Source of the DNA: Planctomycetota bacterium
Lineage (GTDB): Bacteria > Planctomycetota > Planctomycetia > Pirellulales > Lacipirellulaceae
Direction of reading: 5' to 3'
Length of the DNA stretch: 64,000 bases
Assembly (NCBI GenBank): GCA_029781135.1
Contig: JAKOXH010000053.1
Location: 1 to 64,000 of the forward strand
Both the position numbers and the translations under genes were made by a program. The notes beneath the pieces were generated by a model. It had not been told where the DNA came from, did not search any database, and was given only the letters and a program-made list of their open reading frames with translations. This document shows positions 35,423 to 45,089 of the stretch, in pieces (position 1 is the stretch's first letter; the number at the start of each line of letters is the position of its first letter).

Positions 35423-36718
35423 TTACTTCGATTCCTTATTGAGCCGCTCGGCAGCTTCCACTGCCGCGGGCAAGCGCTCATCGGCTACGCCGATCGCGCC
35501 GCGACCTTCGCGCAGACGATCGCGAACATCCTCGCGAATGTCGTCCACGTCGGCCTCCCAAACACGCTTCTTGTCTTCCGCTGATAGCGGTTGCAGCGGA
35601 CGCATGATACGCATCCCCACCGCAGTGGCCGGCTCCTCCGTATACCACCACGGGCTGAGTGGAATGTTCGGATCGGAGAGCTTCCATTCGTTGTTTTCCG
35701 ATTTTTGCCGGGCCGCGCTGCGGCTCATCGCGGCTGGTTCATGCCAACTGCCGCCGCGAATTACGCGCGGGAAGACCTTAGTTGGCCAGCGGACGGCCGC
35801 TTTCGCCTCGACCGGCCCGCTGCCGAGTTTGGCATAGGCGTCGGGAAAGTATTCGTCGAGGGTCCACTCGGCGACGTTGCCATGCATGTCGAAGAGTCCC
35901 CAAGGATTGGGCTGCTTCGTGGCGACCGGATGGGTTTGACCATCGCCGTTGCCGTCGGTCCAGGCGTACTTGTCCAGGTCATCCGCGTTATTGCCGAACG
36001 ACCAAGTGGTATGGGTACCGGCGCGGGCTGCATATTCCCATTCGGCTTCCGTTGGTAGGCGATAATTGCTGCCCAGAACTCGGCTGAGCCACTTCGTGTA
36101 CTGGCGGGCAGCATAGTCGGTGATGGTGACCGCCGGCTGGTTCGGTTGATCTCCCACGCCGTAGGTGAAGGACGAATCATATAGTGGCGTCGGTGAAGTC
36201 ACCGCATCAACATTCCAATCGGTTTCAAGTTTGTCGTTCCAGGCGTGCGATTGAATGAGGCGATGATCTTCGGCGGCAGCCGCCCCGCCGACTTCGGCCC
36301 CCGCGTTTGTGGACAGCCGCTGCAACTTCTTGAAGGCATCGTACATCGCCATGAAGGCGCGATACTCACCCCACGTAACTTCGCACTTGCCCATCCAGAA
36401 CGGCTCGACTTTCACTTTCACTTGCGGTCCTTCGTCGTCGGCACGATCGGCTTCGCCGGCCGGACTGCCCATCAGAAACTCGCCGCTGGGCACCGGAATC
36501 ATTTCGAACGTAACTTCGGTGCCGGGAATTCTCTCCGTGTAGGGAACCATGTAGCCGCCGTCGATTTTGACCGAGCGCACGCCGGGCGGCGGCTCGGCAA
36601 CGATGCCGCGCTTCAGGCCCGACGCGGGATCCGCGCCCCAAGCGGCCGTGCTGAAAAGACCGAACACCCCAACAGCAAACGACGCGAGCTTCATCAACAT
36701 GCCGAATCGAAGTTCCAT
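35423..36718 (-). CDS. Exported SUMF1/FGE-sulfatase-fold protein without catalytic cysteines
   Basis: A 431-residue exported protein with an N-terminal signal peptide (about 7-29, AVGVFGLFSTAAWG). From about residue 65 it has the formylglycine-generating-enzyme fold: FEMIPVPSGEFLMGS, FWMGKCEVTWGEYRAFM, RLPTEAEWEYAARAG, NPWGLFDMHGNVAEW, RVIRGGSW. In true FGEs the segment after RGGSW has a copper-binding cysteine pair; here it reads HEPAAMSRSAARQ, with none. So it is not expected to activate sulfatases; such proteins often bind ligands or substitute for other functions. GGAATT precedes the ATG at 36718. It stands alone on the minus strand. Confidence 0.85.
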   Translation of the reverse strand: MELRFGMLMKLASFAVGVFGLFSTAAWGADPASGLKRGIVAEPPPGVRSVKIDGGYMVPYTERIPGTEVTFEMIPVPSGEFLMGSPAGEADRADDEGPQVKVKVEPFWMGKCEVTWGEYRAFMAMYDAFKKLQRLSTNAGAEVGGAAAAEDHRLIQSHAWNDKLETDWNVDAVTSPTPLYDSSFTYGVGDQPNQPAVTITDYAARQYTKWLSRVLGSNYRLPTEAEWEYAARAGTHTTWSFGNNADDLDKYAWTDGNGDGQTHPVATKQPNPWGLFDMHGNVAEWTLDEYFPDAYAKLGSGPVEAKAAVRWPTKVFPRVIRGGSWHEPAAMSRSAARQKSENNEWKLSDPNIPLSPWWYTEEPATAVGMRIMRPLQPLSAEDKKRVWEADVDDIREDVRDRLREGRGAIGVADERLPAAVEAAERLNKESK

Positions 36719-37020
36719 AATTCCAAATTTCCGCCGCCTGTTATTCCTACTGTTAGTCGCTACATCCAGCCTTTCCAGAATGACCTAACCCGAGGTTGGA
36801 GGCAAGTCGCACAACTTGCCAGCCCCAAATCGTGGGGGCGTCGCGAAAAAGCTCGTTTCCGACTATGCTAGGAAAATGTTAATGGGTGACGAATTGCCGT
36901 CGCGGCGAAGGCTGTGAATCGGTTAAGGGTACGGAAATAGCGCGTCACCCCATCCCTCTTGGGCAACGCAAAGAGGGAGGTTCTCAAGTTCTCAATCGCA
37001 ACGATCAAGGTCTAACTGTC

Positions 37021-38004
37021 ATGGCCGAAACCGCTCCCTGGATCACGTATCGCCCCGAGTTAAAGGTTCTCGATTGCACCATCCGCGACGGCGGATTGAT
37101 CAACAACCACCAGTTCAGCGAAGAGCTGGTGCGTGCCGTGTATGATGCCTGCGTGGCGGCGGGCATCGACTACATGGAGGTCGGTTACAAGGCCTCTCCG
37201 CGGCTGCACAAGCGTAGCGACTTCGGCCTGTGGAAATTCTGCGATGAAGACGTACTCAACCGGCTGTTCAGCGATCACGATGCGGATAAGACCGGCCTGA
37301 AGCTCTCGGTGATGGCCGACGCCGGCAAGTGCGATTGGCGCGAGCAAATCGTGCCGCGGCAAGAGAGCAAGCTCGATATGATTCGCGTGGCGTTTTACGC
37401 CCACCAGGTTTCCGAAGCTGTCGAGATGATCGAGCACGCTCATAAACTCGGCTACGAAACGTGCGCGAATCTGATGGCGATTTCGACCATCACCGAGTTG
37501 GAAATCGACACGGTACTCGCGGAGATCGCCAAGACGCACGCCGATGTCATGGTGATTGTCGATAGCTTTGGCAATTTGTATCGCGAGCAAGTCGATCGAC
37601 TTTACGCGAAGTATTCCGGTGCGATGGCCGGCACGGGCAAGGATATTGGCATGCACGCCCACAATAACCTTCAGCTAGCGTTCGCCAACACGATTGAAGC
37701 CATCATTCTCGGCGCCAATCGGGTCGACGCCACCATGGGCGGGCTCGGCCGCGGGGCTGGCAATTGCCACATGGAATTATTGCTGGGTTTCCTGCGAAAT
37801 CCAAAATTCCGTTTGCGGCCGGTGATCGCACTGTTGCAAGACCATATCGAGCCGCTGAAGAAGACGGTCGAATGGGGTCCGTTTGTGCCGTATAACATCA
37901 CTGGCCAATTGAACTTACATCCGCGGGCGGCCATTCAGTTCCGGGCCGGTAAAGAAAAGGACGACTACGTGAAGTTCTACGATCAGGTCGTCGCGGATAT
38001 TTAG
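37021..38004 (+). CDS. DRE-TIM metallolyase (HMGL-like aldolase domain)
   Basis: A 327-residue cytoplasmic TIM-barrel enzyme of the HMG-CoA lyase/isopropylmalate synthase/4-hydroxy-2-oxovalerate aldolase group. LDCTIRDGG near residue 15 carries the DRE-type metal ligand region, and IGMHAHNNLQLAFANT carries the His-X-His metal site, followed by GANRVDATMGGLGRGAGN. The C-terminal regulatory domain of isopropylmalate synthases is missing, so an aldolase-type reaction is likelier; the substrate is unknown. I use the ATG at 37021 directly before the domain; a frame to 36886 only adds poor sequence. 36719-37020 holds no gene. Confidence 0.85.
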   Translation: MAETAPWITYRPELKVLDCTIRDGGLINNHQFSEELVRAVYDACVAAGIDYMEVGYKASPRLHKRSDFGLWKFCDEDVLNRLFSDHDADKTGLKLSVMADAGKCDWREQIVPRQESKLDMIRVAFYAHQVSEAVEMIEHAHKLGYETCANLMAISTITELEIDTVLAEIAKTHADVMVIVDSFGNLYREQVDRLYAKYSGAMAGTGKDIGMHAHNNLQLAFANTIEAIILGANRVDATMGGLGRGAGNCHMELLLGFLRNPKFRLRPVIALLQDHIEPLKKTVEWGPFVPYNITGQLNLHPRAAIQFRAGKEKDDYVKFYDQVVADI

Positions 38005-38156
38005 ATGTGAGTTCCTTAGCCATTCGATTGTGGGAGACCTCTCTCAGACCAATGACATGTTCCACTAGATGCTGGCATCGGCGTCGGAGACGCCTCCCAC
38101 AGAATCGCCTATCAGTTATTCAATCTAGCCATACGATGTGGGAGCTAGCCAAACGA

Positions 38157-38272
38157 TGTGGGAGGCGTCTCTGACGCCGATTTCGCGCGAACTTCGAGAA
38201 CGGCTGAAAGTGCGACGCCTCATTGGGTTGGAGACCCCTCCCACAAGTCTTCCTAGCTTCAATAAGTGATTG
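38157..38272. repeat. Palindromic repeat family R3, copy A
   Basis: A 116-bp element whose reverse complement matches 49169-49285 along nearly its full length, including the GTGGGAGGSGTCT and GACGCCTCCCAC ends and the ATTGAAGC flank. Shorter or partial copies start near 38020, 38077, 38111 and 47474. The gap 38005-38374 contains nothing else. Confidence 0.85.
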
Positions 38273-38374
38273 GCCCTGCGTCGGGCACTAGCCACGTGGG
38301 CTCGCGCGCGGTAACTTGCCGGGATACACATTTCCCGGCGGTTAGCTCTGCGCTGGAAAATTCATGCGATCGCG

Positions 38375-39883
38375 ATGTTCTGGCGAGGGTGCCGGGAGGC
38401 GGTCTTGAACGTACTCTTGATTTCGCCGCAAACTCCGACGACGTTCTGGAGTTTGAAGCATGCGGTGCGTTTCGTCTCGCGGCGGGCGGCGTTCCCGCCA
38501 CTTGGTTTGCTTACTGTTGCGGCGATGTTGCCGCGCTCTTGGAACCTGCGTCTCGTGGATATGGACGTGACCCGGCTGCGCGATGCCGATTTGCGGTGGG
38601 CCGATTATGTGATGATCGGGGCCATGATCGTCCACAAGCAATCCATCGACGAGGAGATTATTCCGCGTTGCCAACATTTTGGCCGCACGATCATTGGTGG
38701 GGGGCCTTTTTTCACTACCAGCCATGAAGACTACGCGGGCATCGTCCATTGTGTGTGCGGCGAATGCGAAGACCTTGTCGGCGAACTAGTCCAGGATATG
38801 GAGTCGGGAACCTTGCGCGACCGTTACGAATCGTCGCGCGGCTTTCCCGACGTAACGCACACGCCGGTGCCGCGGTGGGAGCTCGTGAAGTTGCGTCACT
38901 ACGCGACGCTCTCGATCCAGTTTTCGCGTGGCTGCCCATTCGATTGTGAATTCTGCGACATTGTCGTCATGAATGGTCGCAAGCCACGGATGAAGCCTCC
39001 GCAGCAGATGATTGCCGAACTCGATGCGTTGCACAATGCGGGTTGGAAAGGGACGGTTTTCTTTGTCGACGACAATTTCATCGGCAACAAGAAGCTCGTG
39101 AAACAATTCTTGCAGGCGCTCAGTGAATGGCGCCGGCAGCGGCGGCCGCAGATGGATTTCATCACGGAGGCATCGGTGAATTTAGCCGACGACGTGGAGC
39201 TGATGAACCTAATGGTGCAGGCCGGCTTTCGCCGCGTGTTCGTGGGGATTGAAACGCCGGCAGCCGAGAGTTTGCGGGAGGCACACAAATTCCAAAATAC
39301 GCACGGCGATCTGGCGGAGAAGGTGCAAACCATTCAGCGCAGCGGCATGGAAGTGATGGGCGGTTTCATCGTGGGATTCGATAGCGATCCGCGAGAAATA
39401 TTCGAGCTGCAATTCGATTTTATTCAAAAGACGGGGATCGCGGCCGCGATGGTCGGATTGCTGACGGCATTGCCGAAAACGCAACTCTACCACCGGCTGC
39501 TGGGCGAAGGCCGGTTGGATGCGAAGAGCACGGGCAATAACACGGAGGCGGTGCTCAACTTCATTCCCAAGCTCGACCGCGAGTATCTGCTGAATGGTTA
39601 TAAATGGCTGATGTGGAAGCTGTACGAACCGAACACTTACTACCGGCGCGTACTGACGTTTCTGAAAGAATACCGGCCGCACGGGCCGAAGCTCAAGTTG
39701 ACCGCCGGCGATATTCGAGCATTCCTGCGGTCGATGTGGGTGATGGGCGTGGTGCATCGCGGCCGCGTGGCCTTCTGGCGTTATTTGGCCACGGTGTTGG
39801 TGCGTCACCCGCGGAAATTGCCGCCGGCGATTGCGCTGGCGATTCACGGATTTCACTACCGAATGGTGGCCAAAGAGTTGTAG
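38375..39883 (+). CDS. B12-binding radical SAM protein with DUF4070-like C-terminus
   Basis: A 502-residue enzyme. Residues about 10-140 form a cobalamin-binding Rossmann domain (VLLISPQTPTTFWSLKHAV, then IGAMIVHKQS, IIGGGPFFTT). Cys187, Cys191 and Cys194 (CPFDCEFC) bind the 4Fe-4S cluster of the radical SAM barrel. The C-terminal region (about 390-450, REYLLNGYKWLMWKLYEPNT) resembles DUF4070, found in cobalamin-dependent methylases such as the hopanoid C-2 methylase HpnP and related lipid-modifying enzymes. So it probably methylates a lipid or another unactivated carbon, but no hopanoid or other pathway gene is adjacent. A TTG at 38405 just before NVLLIS is an alternative start. Confidence 0.85.
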   Translation: MFWRGCREAVLNVLLISPQTPTTFWSLKHAVRFVSRRAAFPPLGLLTVAAMLPRSWNLRLVDMDVTRLRDADLRWADYVMIGAMIVHKQSIDEEIIPRCQHFGRTIIGGGPFFTTSHEDYAGIVHCVCGECEDLVGELVQDMESGTLRDRYESSRGFPDVTHTPVPRWELVKLRHYATLSIQFSRGCPFDCEFCDIVVMNGRKPRMKPPQQMIAELDALHNAGWKGTVFFVDDNFIGNKKLVKQFLQALSEWRRQRRPQMDFITEASVNLADDVELMNLMVQAGFRRVFVGIETPAAESLREAHKFQNTHGDLAEKVQTIQRSGMEVMGGFIVGFDSDPREIFELQFDFIQKTGIAAAMVGLLTALPKTQLYHRLLGEGRLDAKSTGNNTEAVLNFIPKLDREYLLNGYKWLMWKLYEPNTYYRRVLTFLKEYRPHGPKLKLTAGDIRAFLRSMWVMGVVHRGRVAFWRYLATVLVRHPRKLPPAIALAIHGFHYRMVAKEL

Positions 39884-39897
39884 ATCAACCCGCGCGG

Positions 39898-40338
39898 TCA
39901 GGCGTGCGGAACGCACTCTCCGAGCGACGGAATCAACTCGAACAGCGGTTCGCTGAGCGGCTCGGGATGGCGGAGCAGGTGCGTAAACAAATCGCGGCGG
40001 GTGATGACGCCCACAAATCGGCCATGATCCACGACCGGTAAGCGTCGCACGCCGTACATCGCCAGAAATTTGGCTGCCGTGGAAATTGGATCTTGAGGCT
40101 CGACCGTATGTACATCAGTCGTCATGAATGCGGCAACGGGTTCGCTACGGACACTTTCGTCGAATAGTACATCGTGCAAATTTTCGTCGGAGATAAAGCC
40201 GACGATTTCGCCTTGGGAGGTCACCACGGGCGCGCCGCTGATGCGATGGCGGGTAAGAGTTTTCACCGCATCCATTAGTGTCGCATCGGGACGGACCGAG
40301 ACGACGATCTTGCTCATGATTTGGCGGATGGTAGACAT
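39898..40338 (-). CDS. Two-CBS-domain protein
   Basis: A 146-residue cytoplasmic protein made of a CBS pair (about 8-65 and 70-125): TLMDAVKTLTRHRISGAPVV, EIVGFISDENL, and GVRRLPVVDHGRFVGVITRRDL. Such pairs bind adenosine nucleotides and act as energy or ligand sensors. The start at 40338 is set by AAGGAGAT upstream. It is the last gene of the signalling run after the PilZ and HD-GYP genes, and it ends 14 bases from the end of the convergent radical SAM gene. Confidence 0.88.
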   Translation of the reverse strand: MSTIRQIMSKIVVSVRPDATLMDAVKTLTRHRISGAPVVTSQGEIVGFISDENLHDVLFDESVRSEPVAAFMTTDVHTVEPQDPISTAAKFLAMYGVRRLPVVDHGRFVGVITRRDLFTHLLRHPEPLSEPLFELIPSLGECVPHA

Positions 40339-40373
40339 CGGACGATCTCCTTGCGTTATGGCGCGAGCGCCGA

Positions 40374-40766
40374 TCACTTCGACACGGCCGCCAAGACGAA
40401 CGTTGCTCCGCATTCGTAGCAGCGTTCGTCGATGCGGCGGCAACGAACAACCTCGATTTGAAATCCCTTCGTTTTCGGCAGTTGAATTCGACATCGTTCT
40501 TTCGGCAGCAATTGAACAGGCGACAAGAAGCCAATCCCCTGCCGCGAAGCATCGGTTGTAAACACACCGAGTTGGTCGCCCCGACGATCCACAATTGCTT
40601 GGCCGCGCAAATAGAACCGCAGATACGCGCGGCGGCAGCCTTCGCGGGCGCGCACTGTGCCGTGCCGCTCGAAAAAGTCGGTGAACTTCTCGGGCAGGCG
40701 AGCTTGGTGCGTTGCACTGTCCCAATGTAGTTCAATTACGCACGGCTCATTGCGGCAATCCAACAT
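40374..40766 (-). CDS. PilZ domain protein (c-di-GMP receptor)
   Basis: A 130-residue protein. Arg46-X3-Arg50 (RAYLR) and Asp72-Ala-Ser-X2-Gly77 (DASRQG) are the two c-di-GMP contact motifs of PilZ domains, and both are complete. A GGAGAT at 40775-40780 sets the ATG at 40766, so the first 31 bases overlap the end of the HD-GYP gene and the two are likely translated together. It is expected to relay c-di-GMP levels to an unknown target, such as motility or surface structures. Confidence 0.82.
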   Translation of the reverse strand: MLDCRNEPCVIELHWDSATHQARLPEKFTDFFERHGTVRAREGCRRAYLRFYLRGQAIVDRRGDQLGVFTTDASRQGIGFLSPVQLLPKERCRIQLPKTKGFQIEVVRCRRIDERCYECGATFVLAAVSK

Positions 40767-41680
40767 TCGACGTAATCTCCGTCAAATCGAGTACCGGCAT
40801 GTTGGCGTTGAAACTGCAACACGCTTTCCGGCGTGGCCGGGTGACGATGGGGACGTTTGGCCGTCATCAGGTCAAACGTATTCACGATCGACAGCATCCG
40901 AGCCCAGGGGTGAATTTCATCCTGAAGCACGCGTACCGGATAGCCGGTGCCATCGACGTGCTCATGGTGCTGATAAACCATCATTAGCTGCCCGACATTG
41001 AAATCACCCTGGTCGTACAGCTCGGCGTATCCACGAAGGGGATGTGATTCGATGAGCTCACGTTCCTCGGAAGTTAAGCGGTCATTCTTGGCTAATACGG
41101 CCGGGGGAATAAATCGCTTGCCGAGATCGTGCAGCATGGCCGCCGTCGCAATTTTGCGTAGTTCGTCGTGATCGGTGATTCCGGTCTCGCGCGCCAGGAT
41201 GACGCTGTAGCTGGCGACGTTGGTGACGTGGGCAAAGGCGGAGGCATCGTGCCGAGCAAGCCGGAAGAGTTCACGCGGCAGTGGATCGCCGTCGCCGAAC
41301 AGCATGACCAGGTCGTCGGCCACCTTGGTGGCCAACGCGCGGAATTTGCTGCAATCCATCAGTCGCAACGCTTGCTCGACCGCGACGGCGACCGCCAGTT
41401 GCAGCGCCGCGAATTTGTCGGCCGAGTGTACGAGAGGTTCTTTCAAGAGGGAGTCGACGGAATCCAGCAAATCGTTGCTGAACGTGGCGAAATCGGCGCC
41501 GCGCACGAACAAGTGTTGGACTCCAGCAGCGGAAAGTTCCGCGAATTGAGCCTCGTCGGGCCGACTACCCGCGCGGCTATACAGCCGAGGCTCGGAGCCG
41601 GGTTCGTACCGCAGGTACAAATCCACCGCATCGACACGACTCGAGCGTAGCGTGCTGAGCGGAACCGGCACGAATTCCAT
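40736..41680 (-). CDS. HD-GYP domain phosphohydrolase (likely c-di-GMP phosphodiesterase)
   Basis: A 314-residue cytoplasmic protein. The C-terminal HD-GYP domain (about 145-310) has His-Asp-Leu-Gly-Lys at 184-188 and HHEHVDGTGYP at 238-248, so the metal ligands and GYP triad are in place. The N-terminal 130 residues match the DUF3391-like input regions found before many HD-GYP domains. These enzymes break down c-di-GMP to pGpG or GMP. The PilZ gene overlaps its end by 31 bases, coupling a degrading enzyme to a receptor. I start at the ATG at 41680; a frame to 41839 has no supporting site. Confidence 0.87.
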   Translation of the reverse strand: MEFVPVPLSTLRSSRVDAVDLYLRYEPGSEPRLYSRAGSRPDEAQFAELSAAGVQHLFVRGADFATFSNDLLDSVDSLLKEPLVHSADKFAALQLAVAVAVEQALRLMDCSKFRALATKVADDLVMLFGDGDPLPRELFRLARHDASAFAHVTNVASYSVILARETGITDHDELRKIATAAMLHDLGKRFIPPAVLAKNDRLTSEERELIESHPLRGYAELYDQGDFNVGQLMMVYQHHEHVDGTGYPVRVLQDEIHPWARMLSIVNTFDLMTAKRPHRHPATPESVLQFQRQHAGTRFDGDYVECWIAAMSRA

Positions 41681-41976
41681 GCCGCGAGTCCCGGTCGAGT
41701 TTGGAGTTGACAAATCAGTCGCCACGGCAACATTCCGAATCAAAGTGCGCAGGCTCAGCCGGTTTGGCGGCGCCCATAGAGAGTTTAGGGCGCGCCGTAC
41801 GGGGAAGTGGCGAGAACACCGCCGCGTGTGGCAGAACACATGGTTAGGGTTCTATCAATTATGCGGAACGTGCTTCGCGCGCCGAATAGACACTTCCACC
41901 GCGCGGATGGGACACGCCTAGCGCCCCGATTTTGCTGGCGAGGTCGCAGGTGTCGACAAAACCGCGGACGTTTTCA

Positions 41977-43377
41977 CTACGCCGTTTTTTCCAGGTCGCT
42001 GGCTTGATTGAGCTTGTTGTAGAGCGTTTTGAGACTAATGCCCAGTTCATCGGCCGCTTTGGGCTTATTGCCGGCATTGCGTTCGAGAGCTTGATAGATG
42101 GCCTGCATTTCCAGGTCGCGCAGTGTGATTGGACCGGGATGGTGAGCGGCCGCGCCGGTAAGCTGCCGACGGGTGAAATGGGTAGGCAAATGATTAGCCA
42201 TAATTGGACCGGAGTCGCACAAAATTGTAGCGTGTTCGAGCACGTTGGCTAACTCGCGAACATTGCCGGGCCAGACATGCGAGCGGAGCACAGCGATGGC
42301 GTCGTCGGAAATCTGCCGCGCGCCGTTTCCAGCTTTGCCGCGAAAACGAACCAAGAGGTGTTCGGCCAATTCTCGGAGATCTTCGCTTCGGTCGCGTAAT
42401 GGCGGCAGAAAGATTTCGAACGTATTGATGCGATACATCAGGTCTTCGCGGAACTCGCCCGCCGCCACCATTTCCGGCAGGTCGCGGTGGGTTGCGCATA
42501 CCACGCGGACATCGACATTCAGGGAGCGATTTTCGCCGACGCGGCGAATTTCGCGACTTTCCAGCACGCGCAAGAGTTTCGCCTGCATGGCTTTGGGTAG
42601 CTCGCCGATTTCATCCAAGAAGATCGTGCCGCCGTTGGCGACTTCAAACAAACCGACGCGGTGTTCATCGGCGCCCGTGAACGCGCCTTTGCGATGACCG
42701 AAGAGCTCGCTTTCGATCAACGATTCCGGCAGGGCGCCGCAATTGATGGCGACAAATGGTTCGCCCGCGCGGGGGCTTTGATCGTGGACGGCCCGCGCCA
42801 CCAACTCCTTACCGGTGCCGGTTTCGCCCAGGATTAAGACGGTGGAAGTTGTCGGCGCAACCTTCGAAATGAGCGTACGGACACGCTCCATTCCAGCCGA
42901 GGCGCCCACGAGCCGCGGCGAACCCTCTATTCGCTCGAGCCGGCGCTTCAGCGCGCGGTACTGTTGCGTCAGCCGGCGTTTGTCTTGGACGCGGCGGAGG
43001 AGTGCTTCGATTTCCACGAGTTTGCATGGCTTGGTCAGGTAATCGAACGCGCCGTGCCGCAACGCCGCGATGGCTGTTTCTAGTGATGACTTGCCGGTGA
43101 GCACGACGGCTTCGGCATCGGGACACAATTCCTTGGCCTTGGCGATGACGTCGATGCCGGTGAGGCCGGGCATATCGAGGTCGACGAGCAAGCAGTCGAA
43201 CGATTCCATTTCAAGCGCCGCGGCGGCGGTGAGGCCGTCGGGACAGACGGTGACCCGATGTCCCATGCGGGGAATCTCCAGCTTCATCAATTCCTGCAGC
43301 GAGCGCTCGTCGTCGGCAAACAGAATGGCCAAGCCTTTGGATTCGGAGGCAGCGTCATTGGTCGTCTTTAAGGTCAT
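41977..43377 (-). CDS. Sigma54-dependent response regulator (NtrC family)
   Basis: A 466-residue activator in three parts. The receiver (1-125) has phosphoacceptor Asp66 (LLVDLDMPG). The AAA+ domain (about 155-385) has Walker A GETGTGKE at 184-191, the sigma54-contact loop GAFTGA at 231-236 and Walker B FLDEIGEL at 253-260. A Fis-type HTH is at the end ([17 protein letters not shown]). It turns on sigma54 promoters when phosphorylated. The histidine kinase gene lies 80 bases upstream on the same strand and is its evident partner. No clear -24/-12 site was found nearby, so its targets lie elsewhere. Confidence 0.93.
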   Translation of the reverse strand: MTLKTTNDAASESKGLAILFADDERSLQELMKLEIPRMGHRVTVCPDGLTAAAALEMESFDCLLVDLDMPGLTGIDVIAKAKELCPDAEAVVLTGKSSLETAIAALRHGAFDYLTKPCKLVEIEALLRRVQDKRRLTQQYRALKRRLERIEGSPRLVGASAGMERVRTLISKVAPTTSTVLILGETGTGKELVARAVHDQSPRAGEPFVAINCGALPESLIESELFGHRKGAFTGADEHRVGLFEVANGGTIFLDEIGELPKAMQAKLLRVLESREIRRVGENRSLNVDVRVVCATHRDLPEMVAAGEFREDLMYRINTFEIFLPPLRDRSEDLRELAEHLLVRFRGKAGNGARQISDDAIAVLRSHVWPGNVRELANVLEHATILCDSGPIMANHLPTHFTRRQLTGAAAHHPGPITLRDLEMQAIYQALERNAGNKPKAADELGISLKTLYNKLNQASDLEKTA

Positions 43378-43457
43378 GGTAAGCAAGCTCGTGTATTGGT
43401 GAAATTCACTTAGGTTTTGCGATACGACATATCGTAGAATGCGAAATTGATGAAGGA

Positions 43458-45089
43458 TTACGCAGCCACCTTCTGGCGCAGGTTTTTGGGGGTACGCTTG
43501 GCGTCGCCGCCCAGGGGAAGCGACACGGTGAAGCGCGAGCCTTTACCAGGACCATCGCTGTGCGGCACGATTTGGCCTTGGTGCTCTTCCATGATGCGAT
43601 AGGTAATCGACAGGCCGAGACCCGTACCCTGCCCGCCGCGACGACGGGTAAAGAACGGTTCGAACAGGTGTTTCAGCACGTCGGGCGTCATGCCGCAGCC
43701 ATTATCCTCGACAATGATTTTGGCCATGCCGCTCTGCGACAACACGTGGATGGTGACCGTGCCGCCAGGATCGACGCTATCCAGCCCATTGGTGATCAGG
43801 TTCAGGACGACCTGCTTCATTTCTTGCGCACAAATCTCGGCGATGACGGGTTCGCCCTCGCGCAGCACGACATGTTTGTCGTGATATTGGCCCAAGTGGC
43901 GGATCATTTCGATCACGCCCGTTACTAGTTCGCGGAGGTCGGCGTGGTGGCGTTCGGGGTCGCCGCGCCGGGAAAAGTCGAGGAGTTTTTCCGTGATTTG
44001 TTTGCAGCGAAAGGCTTCCTTCTGAATCATTTCGAGGTAGTTGCGGACGATGTCGCGTTCGCTCTCGTGCTCTTGGTCGACGTAGCGTAGTAAATCGGTG
44101 AGGCGACTTTCGAGCGATTCGCTACACATGGCAATCGACGCCAGGGGATTATTGATTTCGTGTGCCACGCCGGCGGCCAAAAAGCCGACACTGGCAAGTT
44201 GCTCGCTACGGACGACTTGCTGGGTGCGTTCGCGAACCTGGGCGTCGAGGTCATCGCGGATTTGCCGGAAGCGGGCGGTCATATCGTTCATGGCATCGGC
44301 CAACTCGCGCATTTCATCGGCGCTCTCCAATTTAATGCGATGATTGAAATTGCCGGCCGCCACTTGCCGCGAGCCACGCACCAGTTTCGCGAGCGGGCGG
44401 GCAATCCATTTGCGGAACAAGAGCACGGCCGAAACTAGTAAGATCGAAGCAAGGACCGTGGTCGTCCAAGCCAGCACGATGGCGAAGCGATATTCGTTGC
44501 GCACATCGGACGCCAATTCTCGGAACCGCTCGTGTAGATAGGTAGGTAGCTTGGCGGAAAGCCCACGCAACTGATCGACATCAGCCCGTAATTGGCTGAT
44601 CGCTTCCTTGTTGTCCAAGAGCCAGTCGGGTTTGTCGCCGCCTTCGTATTTCTTAATCCGGGTGATGACATTATCGATTTCCGCGAGCGTTTGACGTTCG
44701 TTACGGTCGTCGTCGATCGTGGTTTCGACACGCCAGCGATTGGCGTCCAGTTGATCGCGATAGTTGCGGAGCGACTGACAAAACAGATCGAGCAATGCGC
44801 GGTACTTTTCCCGCAACAGAATGCCCGCATCGGTTTCGGCGACCGAACCAACCGCACCGAAGCCATCATCCAAACTCTGCTGATTCAGGATTTCGTGCAG
44901 ACCGGCCACGTGGTCGCGAAGTTTATCGGCCAACGGCAACTCGGCGGACCGCGAACTAATACTCTTCACGAGGCCGCGGTAGGCGTACAAACCGTAGTAC
45001 GCGCTGCCGAAGAGCGTGAGGACGGAGATGGCGAGCAGCCCGAGCCCGATCCGCAGTTTTTGGCGAATTGACCAGTGCGAGAACAGCAC
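43458..45089 (-). CDS. Membrane sensor histidine kinase
   Basis: A 543-residue kinase. It has a transmembrane helix at about 11-36, an extracytoplasmic sensing region (40-200), a second helix (203-225), a HAMP domain (about 226-280), a short coiled-coil and a HisKA domain with His310 (AAGVAHEINNPLAS). The HATPase_c domain follows, with DNGCGMTPD and RRGGQGTGLGLSI. It phosphorylates itself and then the NtrC-type regulator encoded next. The ligand is unknown and the sensing region is mainly helical, like a four-helix bundle. It begins the five-gene signalling run. Confidence 0.93.
   Translation of the reverse strand: MLFSHWSIRQKLRIGLGLLAISVLTLFGSAYYGLYAYRGLVKSISSRSAELPLADKLRDHVAGLHEILNQQSLDDGFGAVGSVAETDAGILLREKYRALLDLFCQSLRNYRDQLDANRWRVETTIDDDRNERQTLAEIDNVITRIKKYEGGDKPDWLLDNKEAISQLRADVDQLRGLSAKLPTYLHERFRELASDVRNEYRFAIVLAWTTTVLASILLVSAVLLFRKWIARPLAKLVRGSRQVAAGNFNHRIKLESADEMRELADAMNDMTARFRQIRDDLDAQVRERTQQVVRSEQLASVGFLAAGVAHEINNPLASIAMCSESLESRLTDLLRYVDQEHESERDIVRNYLEMIQKEAFRCKQITEKLLDFSRRGDPERHHADLRELVTGVIEMIRHLGQYHDKHVVLREGEPVIAEICAQEMKQVVLNLITNGLDSVDPGGTVTIHVLSQSGMAKIIVEDNGCGMTPDVLKHLFEPFFTRRRGGQGTGLGLSITYRIMEEHQGQIVPHSDGPGKGSRFTVSLPLGGDAKRTPKNLRQKVAA

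Noticed and set aside
36886-37020. N-terminal extension of the DRE-TIM gene
   Set aside because: The added 45 residues have no family match, and the ATG at 37021 begins directly before the conserved barrel.
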